NCBI RefSeq assembly: GCF_021442385.1
Contig: NZ_MUZA01000003.1
Coordinates: 1 to 64,000 of the forward strand
Direction: 5' to 3'
DNA: 64,000 nt
Source: Micromonospora sp. MH99
GTDB taxonomy: Bacteria > Actinomycetota > Actinomycetes > Mycobacteriales > Micromonosporaceae
This document shows, piece by piece, positions 1-8,239 of the stretch. A model generated the notes under the pieces. It ran no database searches. It was not told the DNA's origin and was given only the letters and a program-made list of their open reading frames with translations. Position numbers and translations under genes: made by a program. Numbering within the stretch: the first letter of the stretch is position 1; every line of letters starts with the position of its first letter.

Positions 1-1023
1 GCCGGTCAGCCGGTCCCGGTCGTCGTACGCCCGCAGCAGCAACCGCAGCGCGCTCTCGTCACCAGCGCCGGCCAGCTCACCGCGCAGCTTCTCCTCCCGC
101 TCCTCGGCCAGCGACACCGCAGTGGCGGCAGCGTCGGCCTCGGCCCGGGCCGCGGTCACCGCGCGGGCCACCTCGGCCACCCCGCGCGGGGCGCGCACCC
201 CGGACAGCACGCCCAGCTCGTCGTCGAGCGCGGTCAGGGCGGCCGCCGCCTCTCGCGCCCGTGCCCGGGCCGCCGCCAGCTCCGGCATGGCCCCGGTCAC
301 CGCGTCGGCCAGCTCGGCCATCCGGCTGACCCGGGCGTCGGCCTCGGCCAACGCGTCGTCGTCCACCCCCGTCAGGCCGGCGAGCACCTGATCGACCGCG
401 TCCAGCCGGGCTTCCGCCTGCGTGGCGCGCGCCGTGGCCCGCTTCTGCACGTCCTCGTAGACGCCGAGGCCGAGCAGGTTGACCAGGATCTGCTGCCGGG
501 TCGCCGGCTTGGCGTGCAGGAAGTCGGCGAACTGACCCTGCGGCAGCACCACGCAGCTGGTGAACTGCTCGTACGGCAGCCCGACCGCCTCCAGCACCGC
601 CTGTTCCATCTCGGCGGGCGTCCCGGCGATCACCTCGCCGAGGTCGTCCGGGCTCAACCCGGTGTCGAGTTTGGTCACGTCGAAGCCGGCCGGCATCACC
701 TGCAGCCCGGCGTTCGCTGTCTTCACGTTGCCCCGGCCGTCCCGGCGCACCACCCGGGTCGCCACGTACCGGGCACCGCCGGACTCGAAGACCAGCCGCA
801 CCCGGGCCTCGGTGGCCGACGGCGCGAGGGCGTTGGCCAGCCCTCGGGCGCCACCCCAGCGGGGCACCGTGCCGTAGAGGGCGAAGCAGATGGCGTCCAG
901 CACTGTGGACTTGCCCGAGCCGGTCGGCCCGATCAGCGCGAAGAAGTCGGCGTCGGTGAAGTCGACAGTGGTCTCGTCCCGGAAGACCGTGAACCCGGCC
1001 ATGTCCAACCGCATCGGCCGCAT
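1..1023 (-). CDS. sbcC: Exonuclease SbcC, N-terminal part (cut by window edge)
   Basis: SMC-like ATPase subunit of the SbcCD (Mre11-Rad50 type) nuclease, which opens hairpins and processes DNA ends. The visible 341 residues start MRPMRLDMAGF and carry the Walker A motif GPTGSGKST near residues 32-40, followed by the ATPase lobe (RWGGARGLANALAP, FTSCVVLPQGQF) and the start of an Ala/Arg/Glu-rich coiled coil. The ATG shares its A with the TGA stop of sbcD (TGATG), so the two subunits are translationally coupled. The rest of the coiled coil, the zinc hook and Walker B lie beyond position 1. Family identity is clear from motif and partner. Confidence 0.93.
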   Translation of the reverse strand, partial: MRPMRLDMAGFTVFRDETTVDFTDADFFALIGPTGSGKSTVLDAICFALYGTVPRWGGARGLANALAPSATEARVRLVFESGGARYVATRVVRRDGRGNVKTANAGLQVMPAGFDVTKLDTGLSPDDLGEVIAGTPAEMEQAVLEAVGLPYEQFTSCVVLPQGQFADFLHAKPATRQQILVNLLGLGVYEDVQKRATARATQAEARLDAVDQVLAGLTGVDDDALAEADARVSRMAELADAVTGAMPELAAARARAREAAAALTALDDELGVLSGVRAPRGVAEVARAVTAARAEADAAATAVSLAEEREEKLRGELAGAGDESALRLLLRAYDDRDRLTG

Positions 1024-2171
1024 CAGTGCTCGACCTCCTCGAAGAGCTCGTCGAAGAGTTCTCGGACGCCCTCGTCGTCGTGGCCCCGGCTGTCCAGGTA
1101 GTCGCCGAACAACTCCCGGGGGGAACGCCCCGACCGCTGCGCGATCCGCGTGCCGCTGCCCGGAGCGGCGAGCAGCTCCGGGTCGATCCGGATCTCCAGC
1201 GCCCGGGGAAGCAGCTCCTGGACCTCCTCGCGCAGGCCCGCGCGGGGCTGCTCCCGCACGAACACCCGCAGCCAGGCGTCCGGCGCCTCGATCTCGGCGA
1301 GCTGGGCCAGCGTGCCGCGGACCGTCCGCAGCGCGCTCGCCGCGGTCACCGGCACCTCCCGCACCCGGGCGGCCGTGCTGGCGGTCACCTCGACGATCGT
1401 CACCGAGGGCACGTTCTCCTGCTCGCCGAAGTCGACGGCGAGCGGGCTGCCGCTGTACCGCACCGGGCACGGGCCTTCGACGCGCTGAGCCCGGTGCAGG
1501 TGGCCCAGCGCCACGTAGTGCGCGGTCGCGGGGAAGACGGTGGCCGGCACCGCGTAGCCGAGCACCGTGTGCGCGTCCCGTTCACCGCCGCCGGCCGCCG
1601 CGCCGGTCACCGTCAGGTGCGCGGTGACCAGGTGCACCCGGTCCGGCTCGGCGAAGCCCTCGGTGAGGCGGCCCAGCACCCGGCCCAGGTGGTCGGCGTA
1701 CGTCTGGTTGGCCTCCGCGGCGGTCAGCTCGTACATCTCCAGCGCGCGGATCGCGTACCGCTGGGACAGGAACGGCAGCGCGGCCAGCTGCCACCGTTCC
1801 CCGCCGGCAGTGGTGCCGTCGATCACGTGCTCGGCCGGGTTCTCGCGGACGCCACCGCGCAGCGTGATGCCGGCGGCCTCGGCCCATGGCCGCAGCGCGT
1901 CCAGCGCCGGGCCGTTGTCGTGGTTGCCGCCGATCGCGACCACGTCCGCGCCGGTCCGCCGTAGCGCGGTCAGCGCCCGGGTGACCAGCCGGGTCGCCTC
2001 CGAGGTCGGCGCGGCCGTGTCGTAGAGGTCACCGGCGACGATCACCAGATCCGGCTGTTCGGCACGGGCGATGTCGATCACCCCGGCCAGGACTGCTTTG
2101 TGCTCCTCGGCCCGGGACTGCCCCTTGAGCACCTTGCCCACGTGCCAGTCGGAGGTGTGCAGGATCTTCAC
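1023..2171 (-). CDS. sbcD: Exonuclease SbcD, Mre11-type nuclease subunit
   Basis: Calcineurin-like phosphoesterase that forms the nuclease centre of SbcCD (382 aa). The GTG start is chosen because the protein then opens VKILHTSDWHVGK, the canonical first metal-binding motif (D-x-H). Further metallophosphoesterase motifs follow: VIVAGDLYD, IGGNHDN and YVALGHLHRAQ. The C-terminus is acidic (EGVRELFDELFEEVEH). It begins 17 nt after the HerA-type gene and overlaps sbcC by one base, so the three look like one operon. A longer frame upstream has Arg-rich, shadow-like sequence and is rejected. Confidence 0.95.
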   Translation of the reverse strand: MKILHTSDWHVGKVLKGQSRAEEHKAVLAGVIDIARAEQPDLVIVAGDLYDTAAPTSEATRLVTRALTALRRTGADVVAIGGNHDNGPALDALRPWAEAAGITLRGGVRENPAEHVIDGTTAGGERWQLAALPFLSQRYAIRALEMYELTAAEANQTYADHLGRVLGRLTEGFAEPDRVHLVTAHLTVTGAAAGGGERDAHTVLGYAVPATVFPATAHYVALGHLHRAQRVEGPCPVRYSGSPLAVDFGEQENVPSVTIVEVTASTAARVREVPVTAASALRTVRGTLAQLAEIEAPDAWLRVFVREQPRAGLREEVQELLPRALEIRIDPELLAAPGSGTRIAQRSGRSPRELFGDYLDSRGHDDEGVRELFDELFEEVEH

Positions 2172-2188
2172 AGTTGCACCGGCCCTGC

Positions 2189-3949
2189 CTAGAACGGGAT
2201 GTCGTCGTCGGTGCCGCCGCCGGAGCCCACCACGGCGAACGGGTCGGCGGACTGGGTGATCGAGCGCAGCGTCTCCGAGGGGGCGCGGCCCGCCTCGGAG
2301 ACCCGGGTCGCCCACGCCGGGAAGGGGAACTCCAGGCAGAGCGGCACCGGGATGTCCGGCTGATTGACGAACATGGTGCCCGGCTTGGCGAGCAGCGCCC
2401 GCTGCCGCTGCGCGGGCGGCAGGAACCCGTACTCCGGGCGGGACGCCTCGGCCGGGTCGAGCCGGCCGACCACCCGGATCGCCGAGTTGGTGACGATGCG
2501 CCGCTCCACCTCGCTCGCCGTCTGCTGCGCGCCGATCAGGATGACCCCGAGCGACCGCCCCCGCTCGGCGATGTCGAGCAGCACCTCCTTGATGGGGGAG
2601 GAGCCCTCCCGGGGGGCGTACTTGTTGAGCTCGTCGAGGACGACGAACAGCAACGGCTTGGCGGTGCCGGACTTCTCCTTGCGCTCGAACTCGCTCTTGA
2701 GCGTCACGCCGACGACGAACCGCTGGGCCCGGTCCGGAAGGTTGTGCAGGTCGACCACCGTCACCTGCGCCGACTCGCTGGTGTTGATCGAGTGCGGGCG
2801 ACGGGTCGCCAGGTCGCCGCGGATCAGCCGGGCGAGGTCCTTCTTGCTGCCGATCAGCCGGCGGGCGAACGCGTTGACGGTGCCCAGGCCGACCGCGCTG
2901 CCCGCCCAGTCGGAGCGGGTCTCGTCGTCGTTGAGCGCATCGACGATGTGGTCGACGAGATCGCCGTAGGAGCCGAGCCGGACCCCGTCGATGCTCACCC
3001 CACCGTCGGCGGGTTGGGCGTAACGGGCCAGGTGTGCGGTGACCGAGTGCACGACCATCGTGTACTGCTGGCGCTCGTCGTCGGCGTCGGCGAAGACGTA
3101 CGGCAGCAGGCGGTCGGCGCAGAACTCGCTCAGCGTCCAGTAGAAGGCGTCCACGCCGGTGAGGCGGCTGCTCACGTCCGGGGTGCCGGACGAGTCGCCG
3201 GGGCGCGGCGGGGCGTACACCCGCACGTCGGGGAAGGCGCCGGCGCTCAGGCCCAGCTTCGCGTACGCCGCTCGGGTCGGCTCGTCGAGGCGCGTGTTGG
3301 GGTGGTCGAGGAACAGCAGGTCCTCGCCCTTGACGTTGAAGATCAGCGCCTTGGCGTTCACCGCGTCGCCGCCTAGGACGCCGGAGCGGAACACCGAGTA
3401 GAGCAAAAAGGTGGCGAAGCTCGTCTTGGTGGCCACACCGGAGATGCCGGAGATGGAGACGTGCGCCCCGCGGCTGCCGTCGAGGAAGTCGGCGTTCAGG
3501 TAGACCGGGACCCCGTCGCGACCCATGCCCATCGGGATGCGCCGTTCCATCCGGTCGAAGTGCAGCGCGCGTGCGCGTGCGTCGCCCTCGGCCCGGTGCA
3601 CCACCGCCCCCGGGGTCGGCGGCACGTAGAACTCCGGGTCGACCCGCGTGGTGGTGACCTCGGCCGCCTCCTGCACCTGGGCGGGCAGCGTGCCGTCGGC
3701 GATGGCGAACACGTCCGAGTCGAACTGCGCGCCCTCGTGCCGGGCGCGGACCTGGGTGACCACCCCGGCGATCGTCACCGGCTCACGGTCGGGCAGCTCG
3801 CGGCGGGTGACCACCACGTCGTCGAGCTGGAGGTAACTGCCGGGCGCCACGGCCGTCCAGAACTGCAACGGGGTCGCGTCGGCGGTGCCGAGGACCCGGC
3901 CGACCGGCTGGCCCGGGCCGTCCAGGCCGTCGTGGTCGGCGTCGGTCAT
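2189..3949 (-). CDS. HerA-type / DUF87 ATPase (hexameric DNA translocase family)
   Basis: A 586-residue FtsK/HerA-superfamily ATPase. It has an N-terminal beta-rich region (about 1-150), a P-loop SGISGVATKTS near residues 168-178 and a Walker B strand LLFVVLDELNKYAP. In archaea HerA works with NurA in end resection beside Mre11-Rad50; here it is directly upstream of sbcD and sbcC with 17 nt spacing, which suggests a joint role in DNA-end processing. No NurA-like gene is visible. The P-loop reads GVATKTS rather than the usual GxGKS/T, a mild oddity. The HerA-superfamily call is firm; the exact biochemical role is inferred from context. Confidence 0.85.
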   Translation of the reverse strand: MTDADHDGLDGPGQPVGRVLGTADATPLQFWTAVAPGSYLQLDDVVVTRRELPDREPVTIAGVVTQVRARHEGAQFDSDVFAIADGTLPAQVQEAAEVTTTRVDPEFYVPPTPGAVVHRAEGDARARALHFDRMERRIPMGMGRDGVPVYLNADFLDGSRGAHVSISGISGVATKTSFATFLLYSVFRSGVLGGDAVNAKALIFNVKGEDLLFLDHPNTRLDEPTRAAYAKLGLSAGAFPDVRVYAPPRPGDSSGTPDVSSRLTGVDAFYWTLSEFCADRLLPYVFADADDERQQYTMVVHSVTAHLARYAQPADGGVSIDGVRLGSYGDLVDHIVDALNDDETRSDWAGSAVGLGTVNAFARRLIGSKKDLARLIRGDLATRRPHSINTSESAQVTVVDLHNLPDRAQRFVVGVTLKSEFERKEKSGTAKPLLFVVLDELNKYAPREGSSPIKEVLLDIAERGRSLGVILIGAQQTASEVERRIVTNSAIRVVGRLDPAEASRPEYGFLPPAQRQRALLAKPGTMFVNQPDIPVPLCLEFPFPAWATRVSEAGRAPSETLRSITQSADPFAVVGSGGGTDDDIPF

Positions 3950-4055
3950 CGGGCGACTCGGCTCGGTCGGGCATCACGGTCGGCGCGCATGACGTGCATC
4001 CTGCCCGAGGAGTACGACAGGTCGCCACGCGACGCGGCGGAGGACACGATGCCCG

Positions 4056-4083
4056 GTCACACTCGCGACGCTGGGTGTGTGAC
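4056..4083 (-). terminator. Short inverted repeat after the reductase gene
   Basis: GTCACAC (4056-4062) and GTGTGAC (4077-4083) form a 7-bp hairpin just past the stop codon of the reductase gene. There is no U-tract, so it is a weak terminator candidate in the gap before the HerA-type gene. The rest of the 148-bp gap shows nothing else. Confidence 0.35.
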
Positions 4084-4097
4084 CTGGCGACGGTTCG

Positions 4098-4844
4098 TCA
4101 CTGGCGGGCGTGGCGGAGCATGAGGACGCCGTCGTCGGCGGCGAGCACGTGCCGCAGCGGCAGGTGCCGGGGCGCGCTGGCGTCGCCGGCGCTGATCCGG
4201 CCCGCGCCGGCGCCGGCGAGCAGTGGCGCGACGGTGAGGCACAGCTCGTCCACCAGGTCCGCTGCGGTGAGCGCGCCGAGCAGGTGCGGGCCGCCCTCGC
4301 AGAGCAGCTGGGTGAGCCCGCGCCGGTGCAGTTCGGCCAGGCCGGCGGCGAGGTCGACCCGGTCGGTCCCGCAGCGCAGCAGGTCGGCGACGTCGGTCAG
4401 GCCGGGCGGCGGGGTGGCGTCGGCGCGGGTGAGAACGATCGGCCGGACCGGGGCGTCGGCGAAGGCCGCCTGCGCCGGGTCCAGGTCGAGGGAGCCGGAG
4501 ACGACCACCAGCGTCGGATACTCCGCCAGCCCGTTGTCCCGACGCCAGGCGCGGCGGCGCTCGTCGAGGCGGACCGCCCGGTAGCCCTCGTGGCGCAGGG
4601 TGCCGGCGGCCACCACCAGGGCGTCGCAGACCATCCGCAGCACGCCGAAGACCCGCTTGTCCGGCTCGCCGGACAGGCCGGCGGAGTAGCCGTCCACACT
4701 CACCGCGCCGTCCAGGCTGGCGACGAAGTTCACCCGCAGTCGGGGCTGGTCCGCGCGCTGGTAGAGCGCGGTCAGCCCGGCGTCGTCGAGCGCCTGGGTG
4801 GACGGCTCGGGCCAGAGCCGCCGGATCGGAATTCCGACCGTCAT
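4098..4844 (-). CDS. Pyrimidine reductase family protein (RibD C-terminal domain)
   Basis: A 248-residue stand-alone RibD_C/dihydrofolate-reductase-fold protein. Visible family features are RVNFVASLDGAVSVDG near the N-terminus, SGEPDKRVFGVLRMVCDALVVAAGTLRHEGY, and the C-terminal LLCEGGPHLLG. In riboflavin synthesis this fold reduces the ribosyl pyrimidine with NADPH; stand-alone actinobacterial members have uncertain substrates and there is no deaminase domain or rib operon here. The ATG at 4844 is chosen because it overlaps (ATGA) the stop codon of the small upstream gene; an in-frame extension upstream lacks family sequence. Confidence 0.85.
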   Translation of the reverse strand: MTVGIPIRRLWPEPSTQALDDAGLTALYQRADQPRLRVNFVASLDGAVSVDGYSAGLSGEPDKRVFGVLRMVCDALVVAAGTLRHEGYRAVRLDERRRAWRRDNGLAEYPTLVVVSGSLDLDPAQAAFADAPVRPIVLTRADATPPPGLTDVADLLRCGTDRVDLAAGLAELHRRGLTQLLCEGGPHLLGALTAADLVDELCLTVAPLLAGAGAGRISAGDASAPRHLPLRHVLAADDGVLMLRHARQ

Positions 4845-4960
4845 TCGCCGGCCGGACCGGTGACCGGAGGGGTCGGTTCGGCGGTACGGTGCTGGCAGTC
4901 GCACCAGTTCCGGCCCGGGCAGTCATCGTGCCGCCGGGCCCGGCACGCTCGGCAGATCAT
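4841..4960 (-). CDS. 39-residue Cys-rich putative zinc-binding peptide
   Basis: A small open frame starting MICRACRARRHDDCPG and ending in a Pro/Thr/Gly-rich tail before TGA. Cysteines fall at residues 3, 6, 14, 20 and 22 (C-x2-C ... C-x5-C-x-C), with histidines at 11 and 24, as in a minimal zinc knuckle. Its stop overlaps the ATG of the RibD_C-like gene (ATGA), an arrangement that normally couples translation. It is divergent from the pRiA4b-like gene 34 bp away. The coding call rests on the overlap, the ordered Cys spacing and start placement. Function is unknown; metal binding is inference. Confidence 0.65.
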   Translation of the reverse strand: MICRACRARRHDDCPGRNWCDCQHRTAEPTPPVTGPAGE

Positions 4961-4994
4961 GCTCGCAGCCTAGGCCGCCGGAGGACAGGACAGC

Positions 4995-5540
4995 ATGCCG
5001 CGTCAGATCTTCCAGTTGAAGATGTCCCTCGCCGGCGTACGTCCGTCGGTGTGGCGCCGGGTGCTCGTCCCGGCCGGCTACACGCTGGACCGACTGCACC
5101 GGGTCGCCCAGCACGCGATGGGCTGGCGGGACTGCCACCTGCACTCGTTCGAGATCGACGCGGTGGCGTACGGCGAGCCCGACCCGGACGGGGGCCTGGC
5201 GCTGCACGACGAGCTGGACGTCCGGCTGGACGCCGTCCTCGGCAAGGGCAGCAGGTTCTCCTACACGTACGACTTCGGTGACTGGTGGGAGCACGACCTC
5301 GTCGTCGAGGACGCGTTGACCGCCGACCAGGACGAGCGGTACCCGGTCTGCCTGGACGGCGAGCGGGCCTGCCCTCCGGAGGGCATCGGCGGGCCGCCGG
5401 GTTACCAGGCGCTGCTCGCGGCCCTGGCTGATCCGACCCATCCGGAGGCGCCGGTGCTGCGGGACTGGGTCGGTGCGGGCTTCGATCCGACGTTCTTCGA
5501 TCCCACGGTCGCGACCACACTGCTGCGTCGCTTCTGCTGA
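4995..5540 (+). CDS. Plasmid pRiA4b ORF-3 family protein
   Basis: A 181-residue protein matching the PRiA4_ORF3-like fold throughout: QLKMSLAGVRPSVWRRVLVPAGYTL, LHRVAQHAMGW, HLHSFEID, FSYTYDFGDWWEHDL, and CLDGERACPPEGIGGPPGY near the end. The family is widespread on plasmids and chromosomes and its biochemical role is not established. A GGAGGACAGGACAGC leader precedes the ATG. It is divergent from the small Cys-rich gene and stands alone. Confidence 0.85.
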   Translation: MPRQIFQLKMSLAGVRPSVWRRVLVPAGYTLDRLHRVAQHAMGWRDCHLHSFEIDAVAYGEPDPDGGLALHDELDVRLDAVLGKGSRFSYTYDFGDWWEHDLVVEDALTADQDERYPVCLDGERACPPEGIGGPPGYQALLAALADPTHPEAPVLRDWVGAGFDPTFFDPTVATTLLRRFC

Positions 5541-5608
5541 TCCCGACCGGGCGTACGGGCCGGCGTTTGTCACCTGCGGTGCCGGCCTGAAACAGGGCGG
5601 TAACGATC

Positions 5609-5622
5609 TGGGAACGCTCCCA
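5609..5622. promoter_or_regulatory. CebR-type operator upstream of cebE (distal)
   Basis: TGGGAACGCTCCCA matches the actinobacterial CebR consensus TGGGAGCGCTCCCA with one mismatch and is an almost perfect palindrome. It lies 8 bp upstream of a TTGACA hexamer. With the second box it brackets the cebE promoter, the expected layout for repression by the LacI-type regulator encoded at the end of this cluster and release by cellobiose or cello-oligosaccharides. Confidence 0.85.
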
Positions 5623-5630
5623 ATGGTCTA

Positions 5631-5659
5631 TTGACACCCTGGTAGCGCCCCGGCAATCT
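5631..5659 (+). promoter_or_regulatory. Putative cebEFG-bglC promoter
   Basis: A consensus TTGACA at 5631-5636 is followed after 17 bp by CAATCT (5654-5659), a weak -10. The start site would fall inside the downstream CebR box. The -35 is unambiguous; the -10 is only plausible. Confidence 0.55.
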
Positions 5660-5661
5660 CA

Positions 5662-5675
5662 TGGGAGCGCTCCCG
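5662..5675. promoter_or_regulatory. CebR-type operator upstream of cebE (proximal)
   Basis: TGGGAGCGCTCCCG contains the perfect 12-bp palindrome GGGAGCGCTCCC and differs from the CebR consensus only in the last base. It sits directly after the -10 region, where bound repressor would block initiation. The remaining 140 bp to the cebE start is untranslated leader. Confidence 0.9.
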
Positions 5676-5817
5676 GGGGAGTGGCGGAAGTCTCCTTCAC
5701 AGTTCTCCCCAGATCGTTCAGGACCACCGGGGACCACCGGTCCGGCGACGGCAGGGGCGCTGCAGCACCCCCCACCACGCACGACACACCAAGCCTCACC
5801 ACTTGAGAGGGGTCAGG

Positions 5818-7128
5818 ATGAGCGTCACCTCACGTCGCCGCTTTGCGGCGATCGCGCTCGCGTCCGTCGCCGTACTCGCCTCGGCGACCGCCTGCGGCGG
5901 CGACGACTCGTCGTCCGATTCGGGCGGCGGCAAGGTCACTCTGGTCGTCGACGTCTTCGGCGACCAGGGCTTCGGCTACGAAGATCTTTACAAGCAGTAC
6001 CAGACCGAGCACCCGAACGTCACCATCCAGGAGCGCGGCAAGGGCCTCGGCCTGGGTGACTACAACACCCGGCTGACGCAGCAGATCACCGCCGGCGCCG
6101 GCGCCGGCGACGTCGTCGCGCTCGAAGAGGGCACGATCGTGCAGTTCTTCGCCCAGGCCGACAAGTTCGTGAACCTGGCCGACCACGGCGCCAACGACCT
6201 CAAGGGCAACTTCCTGCCCTGGAAGTGGGAGGGTGGCGTCACCCCCGACGGCAAGGTGCTCGGCCTCGGCACCGACGTCGGTGGCATGGCCGTCTGCTAC
6301 CGCAGCGACCTCTTCAAGGCCGCCGGCCTGCCGACCGACCGCGAGCAGGTTGGCGCCCTCTGGCCGACCTGGGACGACTTCATCGCCCAGGGGCAGAAGT
6401 TCGCCGCCGCCGACAAGAAGCACAAGTTCGTCGACTCGGCCACCAACTTCTACAACATCGTGCTGATGCAGACGGCGGGCGCGGGCACCGGCTACACCTA
6501 CTTCGACAAGAGCAACAAGCTCGTCATCGGCGAGAACCCGGCCGTGCAGACCGCGTTCCAGACGACCACCAAGATGATCGGCGCGGGTCTGTCGAACAAC
6601 CTGCGCAGCTTCTCCAACGAGTGGAACGCCGGCTTCAAGAACGGCAGCTTCGCCACCATCGGCTGCCCGGCGTGGATGACGGGTGTCATCAAGGGTCAGG
6701 CCGGTGACGCGGCGGCCGGCAAGTGGGACGTCGCCAAGGCGCCGGGCAACGGCGGTAACTGGGGCGGTTCCTGGCTGGCCGTGCCGAAGTCCAGCAAGCA
6801 CCAGAAGGAAGCCGCCGAGCTGGCCAAGTTCCTGACCAACGCCAAGGGCCAGACCGAGGCGTTCAAGAAGGTCGGCAACCTGCCCTCGTCGCCGCAGGCT
6901 CTTGAGGACCCGGCCGTGCTGGCCGCGACCAACGAGTACTTCAGCGGAGCGCCGATCGGCAAGATCTTCGCCGCTGGTGCGAAGGAGCTGAAGCCGGTCT
7001 ACCTCGGCCCGAAGAACCAGGCGGTCCGGGACGCGGTCGAGAACGCGCTGCGCAGCATCGAGCAGGGCAAGGCCGCCGACGCCGCTTGGCAGGACGCGGT
7101 GAAGAACGGCCAGGCCGCAGGCAAGTAA
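5818..7128 (+). CDS. cebE: Cellobiose/cello-oligosaccharide ABC transporter substrate-binding lipoprotein
   Basis: A 436-residue family 1 extracellular solute-binding protein. The N-terminus is a lipoprotein signal (MSVTSRRRFAAIALASVAVLA followed by SATAC at the lipid-attachment Cys) with a Ser/Asp/Gly-rich linker. The ATG at 5818 follows GAGAGGGGTCAGG; the in-frame TTG 15 nt earlier has no Shine-Dalgarno. Cello-oligosaccharide specificity is inferred from the CebR boxes in front and from cebF, cebG and a GH1 beta-glucosidase behind. As usual for this class no ATPase gene is in the cluster; such transporters share the MsiK ATPase encoded elsewhere. Confidence 0.9.
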   Translation: MSVTSRRRFAAIALASVAVLASATACGGDDSSSDSGGGKVTLVVDVFGDQGFGYEDLYKQYQTEHPNVTIQERGKGLGLGDYNTRLTQQITAGAGAGDVVALEEGTIVQFFAQADKFVNLADHGANDLKGNFLPWKWEGGVTPDGKVLGLGTDVGGMAVCYRSDLFKAAGLPTDREQVGALWPTWDDFIAQGQKFAAADKKHKFVDSATNFYNIVLMQTAGAGTGYTYFDKSNKLVIGENPAVQTAFQTTTKMIGAGLSNNLRSFSNEWNAGFKNGSFATIGCPAWMTGVIKGQAGDAAAGKWDVAKAPGNGGNWGGSWLAVPKSSKHQKEAAELAKFLTNAKGQTEAFKKVGNLPSSPQALEDPAVLAATNEYFSGAPIGKIFAAGAKELKPVYLGPKNQAVRDAVENALRSIEQGKAADAAWQDAVKNGQAAGK

Positions 7129-7141
7129 CGGCTGTGACGCG

Positions 7142-7178
7142 CTCACGGGTGGTGCCGGACTCCGGCACCACCCGTGAG
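7142..7178 (+). terminator. Perfect 18-bp hairpin between cebE and cebF
   Basis: Positions 7142-7159 and 7161-7178 are exact inverse complements, giving an 18-bp stem with a minimal loop 14 bp after the cebE stop. There is no U-tract. In sugar ABC operons such intercistronic hairpins commonly protect or partially terminate the mRNA so that the binding protein is made in excess over the permeases; that role is inferred. Confidence 0.7.
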
Positions 7179-7239
7179 CCCGCGTCGAACGCCCTGCCGC
7201 GGCGCCCACGACGGCGTCGCCGAGTGTGAAGGACCGCTC

Positions 7240-8226
7240 ATGAGCTCCCTGAAGACCCCCGCGCCACCGGGTGCGTCGGCCCGCCGGTCGCGTCCCGCTC
7301 CGCGGCACTCACCCGCGCGCCGCCGGCAGCTGAACCGGCTGGACCTGCGCTTCACCCCGTACGTCTTCGTCCTGCCGTTCTTCGTGCTGTTCGCGATCTT
7401 CGGCGTCTACCCGATCGTCTACACGTTCTGGATCGCGATGACCGACAGGTCACCGATGAACGCGACGATCAGCTTCGTCGGTCTGGACAACTTCGTCGAG
7501 TTGTTCACGAACGATCCGCAGTTCTGGAACGCGGTGGTGAACACCTTCGGGATGTTCGCCCTCTCCACCATCCCGCAGCTGATCATCGCCCTGCTGCTGG
7601 CGAACGCCCTGAACCGTCGCATCCGCGGTCAGATGTTCTTCCGGCTGGCCATCGCGATGCCGATCATCACCTCGACCGCAGTGGTGGCGCTCATCTTCTC
7701 GATGATCTACGCCCGCGAGTTCGGCCTGATGAACTGGCTGCTCGACCTGGTCGGCGTCGGCCCCGTCGACTGGCGGGCCAACCGCTTCGCCTCCTGGTTC
7801 GCCATCGCCACGATGGTCGACTGGCGGTGGGTGGGTTACAACGCCCTGATCTACCTCGCGGCGATGCAGTCGATCAACAAGGACGTGTACGAGGCGGCCG
7901 CCCTCGACGGCGCCTCCCAGCGCCGGCAGTTCTGGTCGATCACCATCCCCCAGCTGCGTCCCACAATCATCTTCACCCTGATCATCTCGACCATCGGCGG
8001 TCTGCAGCTCTTCACCGAGCCGCTGATGTTCACCAGCGGCTCGGGCGCGCTCTCCGGCGGCACGGAGGGTCAGTTCCAGACGATCACGATGTACCTGCTG
8101 GACGTCATGAACCAGCGGTTCCGGTGGGGGTACGCGGGCGCCGTCGCACTGGTGCTCTTCCTGCTGATCGCGTCCGTCTCGTTCCTCAACTACCTGCTGG
8201 CCCGCCGAATCAGCTCCGACAAGTGA
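7240..8226 (+). CDS. cebF: Cellobiose ABC transporter permease, MalF type
   Basis: A 328-residue inner-membrane permease with a Pro/Arg-rich cytoplasmic N-terminus, six predicted membrane segments (the first YVFVLPFFVLFAIFGVYPIVY) and the ATPase-coupling EAA loop VYEAAALDGASQRRQFWSITIPQL. Start chosen at ATG 7240 after GAAGGA; the in-frame GTG 66 nt earlier lies within the intergenic hairpin. It is followed 13 nt later by cebG. Substrate is assigned from cluster context. Confidence 0.88.
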   Translation: MSSLKTPAPPGASARRSRPAPRHSPARRRQLNRLDLRFTPYVFVLPFFVLFAIFGVYPIVYTFWIAMTDRSPMNATISFVGLDNFVELFTNDPQFWNAVVNTFGMFALSTIPQLIIALLLANALNRRIRGQMFFRLAIAMPIITSTAVVALIFSMIYAREFGLMNWLLDLVGVGPVDWRANRFASWFAIATMVDWRWVGYNALIYLAAMQSINKDVYEAAALDGASQRRQFWSITIPQLRPTIIFTLIISTIGGLQLFTEPLMFTSGSGALSGGTEGQFQTITMYLLDVMNQRFRWGYAGAVALVLFLLIASVSFLNYLLARRISSDK

Positions 8227-8239
8227 GGGTGGCCCACCC

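Noticed and set aside
5830-7308. 492-codon minus-strand frame opposite cebE
   Set aside because: Antisense shadow of a convincing lipoprotein gene with clear ribosome site and operators.
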